Assembly (NCBI RefSeq): GCF_020382885.2
Contig: NC_058496.1
Span: 6,378,501 to 6,442,500 of the forward strand
From: Scatophagus argus
Lineage: Eukaryota > Chordata > Actinopteri > Scatophagidae
Direction: 5' to 3'
Length of the DNA stretch: 64,000 bases
The position numbers were made by a program, and so were the translations under genes. Numbering within the stretch: the stretch's first letter is position 1; every line of letters begins with the position of its first letter. The notes under the pieces were generated by a model. The model saw only the letters and a list, made by a program, of their open reading frames with translations. It did not search any database and was not told the DNA's origin. Of the stretch, positions 56,141 through 64,000 are shown in pieces.

Positions 56141-58354
56141 ATACAGGCAGCAAATGGGTTGTTTTCTTTTTTTTAAATCCAGTTAAAAATATTGGAGTGA
56201 AGGGTTCGGTGTCAAGAAACAATCAATATCGAATGAGCCAAGAGAAAAGAGTTGTCAAAGATTCTTGGAAACTAATTAAATAGTATATGTATTGTTGTAA
56301 AATGGCCTATAAAATTACATACAAATACAGAAAGTTGAAAACTACGCAGTTTTGAGCAACTGATGAACTTGGCTGTCTATCTGAACTCTGACTTTTGGTT
56401 AGATTAAAGCCATAGTCAAAGTCTGTCTTTGTGAAACCAGATTCCTGCCTCCGTCAGGCTCTTTGAATGGAAAGGAGATTATCCATTTAATCTCTTAATC
56501 AGGCACACTATACAGAGTTGGTCCTGCGCCTGAAACCTCTGTCCTGATCAGATGTATCATAGCCACCTTTTGCAATGATTCCCTCTAACCCACAGACTAA
56601 TTCAGGTTCGCTCTGGCACTGTTATACATGTTCCTCTCCAGCTGTCAGTATATTATACCCTTGGTGCCCCGTTAAAATGAAACCCAGACCAATGGTGCAT
56701 AAAATCGAATGTGGAAATATGTAGATTTTAGAGCGCAGCTTTTTAAAATCCCTCATTCCCACCAAATGTATTCAGAATAAAGGCAGGTGTTTCATAACAT
56801 CAGGTTACTGTACATTTTGCACACTATATGTTCCCCAAAAGTAGGAATTAATAATGAAGATGCTTTTTGGCCTGAAATTGCTATTCAAACAATTATGTAC
56901 TTAGTTTTCTTCCAACAAATGCATTCCACATTATTGTTTTGCCTCATAGCAAAGCACCCAAAAGACTAAAACCTTTCATTTCAGCAAAGGCCGCTATTGG
57001 TCACCATCAATAAAAGCATAAAAGCATTTATTTCCCACGTTTGTCAAATTAACAGCATACTCCATCTCCCATAGGACTTGTAAGGTTCATTAACCTTTCT
57101 GTGAAGTGGGACAGGTTTCCAGCAGTTACCATAACCTCTGTCTCGCTCCTACCTCAATTATAATAGAAGAATTAAACATCCAGCGATTCAAAACAGTAAT
57201 GCTGCCTCTTAAATCCCTTTGTACCAGCTCTCAGTTGTTAATGACTAAAGACACTGAATGAACTATGCAGTTATCAACAGATATAACCACAGACAGAAGC
57301 ATATCAAATGGCTACTCTTACCAGCAGGGATTACTCGCCATACATGTACAGTTTTTGTTTGATGGCCAGATTTTACTGTTTCTAAAAGTGTTATTTTGCA
57401 TTTTTAAATGGAGGGTGGAATTTGTTTTCTGTGAATTACACAGTACTGGATTAATGGTACATGAAACAGCTCTCATTATGTTGGAAAACTGTGTCTCATC
57501 GGTATGGAAACACTTGTGGCTGTTGACTAGTTTATTAATCTCTGCAATTTTCATCAACATTTTCCTGTCTGATTGTGCCATGGCCCACTGTCCTTCCAAA
57601 GTCAAAAGAATAGACTGACCTTGAACTAATTAAATGGTCAATTACACGCCTGTTGATCTCTTTTAATTTTTTAATAATTAGATTAATTGTGTGGGCAAAG
57701 AGTTCGTTCTCTTGTCCACCTACTCCTCCTTCATCCTCCACCTCTTCCTCTCACTTCTCTTTCTCCTCCTCCTCCATGCCCAGGCCCACAAGGTTTCCAT
57801 ACTCATTTATTTTGTGTCACCGTTCACACTTCAAAAAAGTATTTAATTCTGTGCCATTGACTGTTTTAATAAGCTTAATCTTCCTCTTCTCTCTCTCCAC
57901 CCCCTTACATCTCCCCCACTCTCTCATGTATTAATCAAAATCCAGCACGTGCCTGCGTGTATTTGTAGGCATACAGCTCTATTATAACCTCAGTTTACTA
58001 TCTCCATGAATTTATGGTCTTACTGCCGGAAACTGCTGTAGCCATGGAGCAGCGAGGCCTTGTGTTTGTGTTTGTGCGTGTCTTCTGATGCTACTTGTCG
58101 GTAAGCTCAGGCTGGGATTTTCCAGTGCCACCCCCGTCAGTGGGAAGCCCTATATGGGGACATGTCAGCGCCTTGTTTGCTTGTTGTGCTGATGAAGCTG
58201 GGGGTGGGGCGAGTGGGCAGCCTTGTTCAGGTTCCAGGATTCCCTTCAAATGAGTCAGCCAGCCCCCACTCAAACTGACTGTTACCTTGGGAACTCATGC
58301 TTGGGCTTCCCTCAACAGTACTTAAGTACAGACTCATCAGCAGCACCCATTCTC

Positions 58355-58383
58355 ACGAACGCACACACACACGCACACACACA
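58355..58383. repeat. CA microsatellite, interrupted
   Basis: Short CA repeat with CG interruptions ('cgcacacacacacgcacac'). Confidence 0.85.
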
Positions 58384-59040
58384 GGAGCTGTAAGGACTCG
58401 GAAGCAGGACCCAGGTTGACTAAAACTATCTCATTAAAAGACTCTCACTTTGGCCTGTGCTCTGCCCTGTTAGGCCCAATCTGCTCCACGAGAATGAGAT
58501 GACCAACCCAGCACGACCACTTTGTTAGGGCGAATTTGTAATGTATGCAAATTACAAGTGAATAGATGAGTGTGATAATGAGTTTGGGTGGCTACTTTCT
58601 TAAGTCAGTGATTTGGGTAATAGTATGCTTCCCTGCTAATGAGCACGACTGGTGTAGTGTAGGTTTGGTACACTGCATGTCTGGAGTTCACTTAATAACT
58701 GGACTGTTTACATTTTCCAACTCAGTTCATTATCAAAGCCAAATGAGTTTCTTTACTAAAGCCATTAGCTAACGTTGAGTGGGTTAATTTGTTGATGCAC
58801 TGAAGCAGATCATGGGTGACTCCCACACTGGCTTTCACCCTGTCCTGTTGAGGCCGATCCATGCCGTTTAGCTGATCACCATTAGTGTTACTCTGCCAAC
58901 TAGTCACCCCAGAATAATGAAAAATGACTTTTAGAGATGTGCTTCATTTAATAGGGGTCAATATTATCTGTTTTATTAATAAAGATATTTTTTTATTGTG
59001 ATGATTAAAAATGAAAATGAGAAAAAAGGGTGATAATTTG

Positions 59041-59290
59041 ATTCAGATTCAGAAAACTTTATTTATCCCACAATGGGAAATTCGGTTTGACAGTTCCCAG
59101 TCATAAGATGTTAAAATCAAACATAATAAATAACTCGTACATAACCATGTATTATACATTATACACACATTGTAACTGTCAGCTCAACGTATGGTCGTCA
59201 AATAGCGGACACACACATATTTTTGTCAGTATCAACATATATACACATACATATACATGTGTACCCATATACAAATGTACATGTGTATAG
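59041..59290 (+). repeat. SINE/LINE-type 3' tail, copy 2, with AT/CA-rich extension
   Basis: 'gattcagattcagaaaactt' then 'tatttatcccacaatgggaaatt' is the same type of teleost retroposon tail as at 50449. It is followed by microsatellite-like 'acacatat/atacacatacatata' sequence to about 59290. The plus ORF at 59087-59290 is a translation of this low-complexity tail. Confidence 0.65.
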
Positions 59291-59469
59291 CTCCATAGCA
59301 CCGTATAATCTTAAGCCAGAAGAAACCAAAAACAGCTAATACTCTGTGCTTTCTGTATTTAGCAGACTAATAGAAGATTTCATTTCATTTCTTACAATTT
59401 CCCTATTTTAATGAGGGTGTGATTGAGGGAGGTGCAACTACATCACCACTTTGTAATGAAACATGGGTT

Positions 59470-59488
59470 AAAAAAAAAAAAAAAAAAA
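59470..59488. repeat. Poly(A) tract
   Basis: Run of 19 A on the plus strand. It may be the tail of an old retroposed copy, but no parent sequence was recognised upstream. Confidence 0.85.
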
Positions 59489-61006
59489 GTCAAACACGCT
59501 TTACAGATGCTGTAACTACCACACAACTACCACACATACAGCTTGTTGCTTGCTGTAAAATAAAGGTTGGCGTTACTCCCAGATCGTGCAGAACTGGGAT
59601 GTGCCAAGGTCTCTTTCTGTGCCGTTTTGATCTATCTGAGAAGAAGAAGAAGACTGTGACCTGCATAGGCCACACACTGGCCTTTGAAGAGTACCAGAGA
59701 GCTCCTGGTAGAGTCACATAGTGTAGCTTGAGTTTGCAGTGCAGGTTGAAAAGGGGGAGGCCGTCTGCTAGGTGAGCTCTGACGCCGTTCTGAGGTACCT
59801 GGTTCCCTCTCTTCACACTCCTCAGTTACAGAGCCACATATAGGGGTTTTTCGTTCACCTTTCCTCAGAGAATTTCACAGAGATGAAGTGTGGATCCTTG
59901 TCTGTATTGTTAAACCATCAAGCAAAGAGCAGCTCTAGGAGGCAAGTTGTGATGCTTGTTGTTGTTGCTGAGACCCTTCACAGTTTCTATGAGTGAAAGT
60001 CATAGACCAGCAAGGGAAAGCATTGGTGCTATTCTACCCCGTAGAGCTCGCTGTAGATGTGGTCTCAGATTTTTATACCACACCACCACCAGGTCAACTT
60101 TATGATGCCCTTGTGGCCAGCCATGACTAGGATCTGACTGCGGCATCAATGGTGCAGGCACACTGGGCTCTTTTGAGATGTTTGAGGGCCTCCCGGCAAA
60201 GATGGACCTGAGCTGGGAGAGTGCAGGGTTCAAAGTTCAAAGGCCATTTGGAATTGTTGGAAGAAAGAGTAACTTTCAAGTGGAGAACAGAACATCTAAA
60301 AGTTTTCTCATGTTCATGCCTACCGTTATTGGTGGATGAGGAGAAGCATGGGAGTCTGGGATTGTCGCTCTGTTCTCTCAGCAGGAAGTAATCTGTAGGG
60401 TAAAGAAGCCTTATTAACCAACAGTGAATCCTGAACTGTCTGTATCCTGCGTCTGATGTGACTGTAAGGCTGCAAGGACTAACAGGAGATATGGAGTCTG
60501 GCTGTGGTGGTGAAGCCCAATTCCTGCCTTATTCCTGGTCAACAAATGAAAGGAAAGGCATCAACTTGCTTAATTAAGTCTGCTTTCAAACTCTTTTTAG
60601 GAGCAGTGGCACCAGGTGCTCCGCCTGGATGAGCACGTTGAAGGCTGAGTGGTCTCTGTTGTACACTATGTTAGTAAAGTTTCAAAATCACAATCATTTC
60701 CTGTTATCTTTTCACTCACCATACTAGAGTATCTTATCACACAGCCATTTTAAATCCAGAAGTGGCAAATTACTCTGAAATCTTTCATTTCTACTTTCCA
60801 CAAAATAAGTAAGTCCCCTAGTTGAGCAGTCGTGTGAATCCTCTCTTCCACCTTGGGGGAAAAATAAAATCTGTTTAACCTGTAAACGGCGAGGTTCCTT
60901 GTGAGACACAGACTTTTAATTCACAATAACCCTGCAAATGAATGGGCTGATTACTGAGGCGAAGATGAGGAGGCAGTCATAAGCACTTGGCTTGAGTGAA
61001 ATAGGC

Positions 61007-61042
61007 AGGGGGGTGGGGAGGAGGAGGGAGGGGGGAGGGAGG
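61007..61042 (+). other. G-run cluster, potential G-quadruplex
   Basis: Successive runs of three or more G separated by one to a few bases (GGGGGGTGGGGAGGAGGAGG and on to GGGAGGGAGG) satisfy the usual G3+N1-7 pattern. The strand is the PEBP4 coding strand, so it would also occur in the pre-mRNA. Function unknown. Confidence 0.6.
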
Positions 61043-62179
61043 TGGCTGTGGCGGTACAAGTCCAGCCTCAGAAATAGAGCTGTGAACACCATCTGTCATG
61101 CTCTCTCTCCCCGTCTGTTAGCCTGACTGCAAGTAAAAGGGAGAATGATGCTCTCAGAACTGCATTAGAAGGACGTGGGTGCTGATTGTCGTAGGTGTGG
61201 GTTTACAGGGTGTGCAAGGGAGGGGGAGGGAAGCAGTGGATATACAAGGAGGTGCATGAGTAACCGACAAAGGGAAGCACTCACCCACACAGAAAAGGAG
61301 AAGGGTTGTTGGGCAAGTGGGTATTCCTGGTGAAACCGCACCCCTGCACCCACCCACCACCTTCTCGCGGACTCCTACCTATTGGCTCTTGTCAGAGGAT
61401 TCCTGGCGGAAGTTATGTAGATGTATTACACAAACACACCACTCATCTTCAGGCCTAGAGGTGTTAACTGTGCAAGTATAACATTAAGCTTAATTTCAAA
61501 TGTTGACCAAGTTTACCTCGATGAGTTGTAGTTGGCTGAGAGACATAGTCAGGAATTAATACTGCAACTCAAATCAACTGCAAATCAACTCTGAACTAAT
61601 TCAGATTCATGGTAAGGATTTTGATAAATGAGTTGGTCCAGATCAGCCTTGGTTGTGCTTCACCTGGAACAGAGAGGCGGAGTTGTTGCACTGAATATTG
61701 GTGGTTAGAGTGTCAGGCTATTACGTGACCCACAGAAAATAAAGCCCTGCTGCATTGATTTTTCCAGATTTTCAGAATTATTCATCGCTTATAACGTGTA
61801 GGTTGTTTGGGATCCTTTCTGCTTTTGTCTGAGTCACAGTGTGAAATGGAGTCAGTAAAGCATGAAGGCAAGCTGGGCCACGATGAACAACAAGGAGAGG
61901 CAGCATGAAGTGTCCGTAACACCACAGCTGGACTAATACTAGTGAGGTCTGGGATCTAATGAGGTAACTGAGTCTTCTGTTTGAGCACAGATGAAGAAAT
62001 CCTCAGTGAAAATTCTTTCTTTGACATATAGGAACAAGCACATTCAATCAGTTCTTCATACGGTGTTTTTTATATTTAAATCCACACTGCTGTTTTCAGT
62101 GTTTGCCCTCCACAAGCAGATCAGAGGTCAGCTGTACAACAGCTTGTAGTGACTCTGTCTTTTTCCATGGGCCATCTCC

Positions 62180-62272
62180 CGGGGCACGTGTCTCCGGTTA
62201 CTGAGCCTTGAACTCGGGGCCCCCCATTTGAAGGGTGATGTTCCCTACTCACTACACCCCCTGCTGCCACAA
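62180..62272 (-). repeat. tRNA-like SINE fragment
   Basis: Read on the minus strand there is an A-box-like 'tgtagtgagtaggga' followed 35-40 bases later by a B-box-like 'gagttcaaggctc', within a GC-rich stretch unlike its surroundings. This layout is that of a tRNA-derived SINE head. It does not fold convincingly into an intact tRNA, so I do not call a tRNA gene. Confidence 0.4.
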
Positions 62273-64000
62273 ATACATCAGTAAATGTCTGGACAGTCTC
62301 CAGCAATGTCAACACAGTACAACAAATATTTAGATGATCGATGATAGCCCTAACTAGATTAACAACTGTGGTGGCATTTTCTAGACAGCTCATTGCTTCA
62401 GTTGTTTTTATAACAATCATCCAACCATAAGTCTGCCACTGCAAGAGTTTCCAGTGTTATTGTTCAGGTTTACTTTTTCATTTGGTATGTAAGAGGGAAT
62501 TGACAACTGAGACAAAGCATTAAACCAAGTCCAGGCCTCCCCTGATTCAGTCCCCGTAATTTCTCTCCCACTCATGTTTACAGCTCACTGGTTCTTAGTC
62601 TCCCATATCAAAAACGATGCTCCCCTGTTAAAACACTGACACACCTTTATGCTTCAAAGTACACCGTTCTCTTCTGTTAAGTATTCAACAGCCATTTTGA
62701 CACTTTCAGATTTTATCTCACTGTCAGGTTTTGCCTCTCCCACACTGCTCAGTGTGTGATTCACCATCACAGCTACCAGAATGGGTATTCCCCTCGTATG
62801 AGGATGCAAAGCGTAGTCACATTTAGTTTGACATTATAACCCTCCCGTTAAATCAGCCCAGATAATTTAGTTGTTTAAAAAAAGATTGGCTTGTCTTCCA
62901 ACTAAAAACATAGAGCTAAAGTATTACTTTATGGAGAACCCTCACAATCATCAAACCTCCATGCTCTGTTATTTTTATACATTACAGTATGACCACAATA
63001 TCAGGTGGTATTTTATATGTTCAGCTTTATGAATGATTGAATATGAATGATATAAACACATTACAATGTAACACCTGGATGAGAAAATACTTAGAAACGC
63101 TGATGGTGTGTTTCTTGGTAACTGCATAGATAATGAAGCAGATCCTCACCTCTCTTGGCTTTCAGCTTTTGAAATGACATAACTTACTAATTTCCAAGAG
63201 CTCGAAAATGAAGATGCCATACACTTATGCTGTGTGCTTGGATTGTGAGCAAACACAGCGAACAATTACAACCAGCCAAGCTACTGTTTTCTCTGACATC
63301 TGCCTTATGTAATGTAACTTTCATCCTCAGCTTGAGGCCAGCACAGACCATCCAAAATAAAACTGCTTGCAGTTTGTCAGTATATACGTCTGTATTGTAC
63401 TGCAAAAGACTTACACCATGTAATCTTACGGTATATATTTGATATTTTGTCAAATTGATTTATGATTTTTGTATGCCGTATATTATGATAATATGGAAAA
63501 TACAATATGGAACAACTTACAAGAAATCTCCACACGCTTCATGTCAAATGTGCATCTATTATGTATTTATTACACAGAGGTTTCAATATATTTTATTAAA
63601 TATATGTCATACTCATGACATCCATCAGATTATTTCATTCTTTTAGGATGTGTCATCATATCTATGTTAAGATAATCATCCTTAGTGTTTAGAGGGTTAT
63701 ACTGTATCCGGCTTTTATTGTCGAGTTTTCTGCAGAGTGCCGAGTCTCAACACTTTTGACTTTTCTAACCCTGAGCTCAGAGTTTCATCCGAGCTGAGGA
63801 TATGATTGATTCGAGATTAACTTCATCAATGCACTGTGTGGCTTTTGATTCCTTTTAACAAAGCTGTTATGGATTTACTATATGAAAAACTTTAAGTGGT
63901 GCCAGCAGCCACAACTTTATCATTAATGCAGCAACGCTTAAATGAGAGACCTTTGAAACCTTTGCTGTTCATCAGCTCATTGGGCGGTACAGCAGGCATT

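Noticed and set aside
62180..62272. Functional tRNA gene
   Set aside because: Box spacing is right but the stems do not pair well enough; more likely a SINE fragment.

Overview
This window is vertebrate nuclear DNA, almost certainly from a teleost fish and probably a percomorph. The evidence is three spliced vertebrate genes with small GT-AG introns, a CpG-rich promoter, CA/TG microsatellites, and several dispersed repeats typical of teleost genomes. I see no operons, CRISPR arrays or other prokaryotic features. Almost all open frames outside the exons listed are chance ORFs.

Layout. Positions 1-9119 are intergenic and hold decayed repeats: two copies of one teleost repeat, a MITE, a GACTYG-rich repeat and a TG microsatellite. 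Positions 9120-11744, minus strand, hold a complete 10-exon indoleamine 2,3-dioxygenase gene of the IDO2/proto-IDO type (419 aa, tryptophan catabolism). Positions 11745-14090 separate it from a CpG-rich block (about 14.1-14.7 kb) that probably carries the promoter and 5' exon of the next gene. Positions 16122-20883, plus strand, hold a complete RHOBTB2 coding region in nine coding exons (693 aa; atypical Rho GTPase and CUL3 adaptor). It is followed by a probable 3.6-kb 3'UTR ending near 24490. From 24692, plus strand, begins PEBP4, a secreted phosphatidylethanolamine-binding protein. Four exons are visible (24692-24694, 25594-25697, 25958-26090, 46228-46326), with a 20-kb intron between the third and fourth. 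The C-terminal half of PEBP4 was not found and probably lies beyond 64000, so about 38 kb of the window is PEBP4 intron.

The PEBP4 intron sequence contains a decayed Ty3/Gypsy retrotransposon (about 35.8-36.9 kb), SINE/LINE-type tails, a tRNA-like SINE fragment, microsatellites, a CpG-retaining block (42.66-43.18 kb) and AT-rich blocks that look like conserved non-coding elements. The last group would be candidate enhancers.

The three genes do not form a pathway. Their proximity is vertebrate synteny: RHOBTB2 and PEBP4 are neighbours on human 8p21, and IDO1/IDO2 lie on the same human chromosome arm. I found no previously undescribed system. The points most worth following are the 15-nt IDO microexon, the PEBP4 start codon at an exon end, the CpG-rich intronic block, and the RHOBTB2 5' end.
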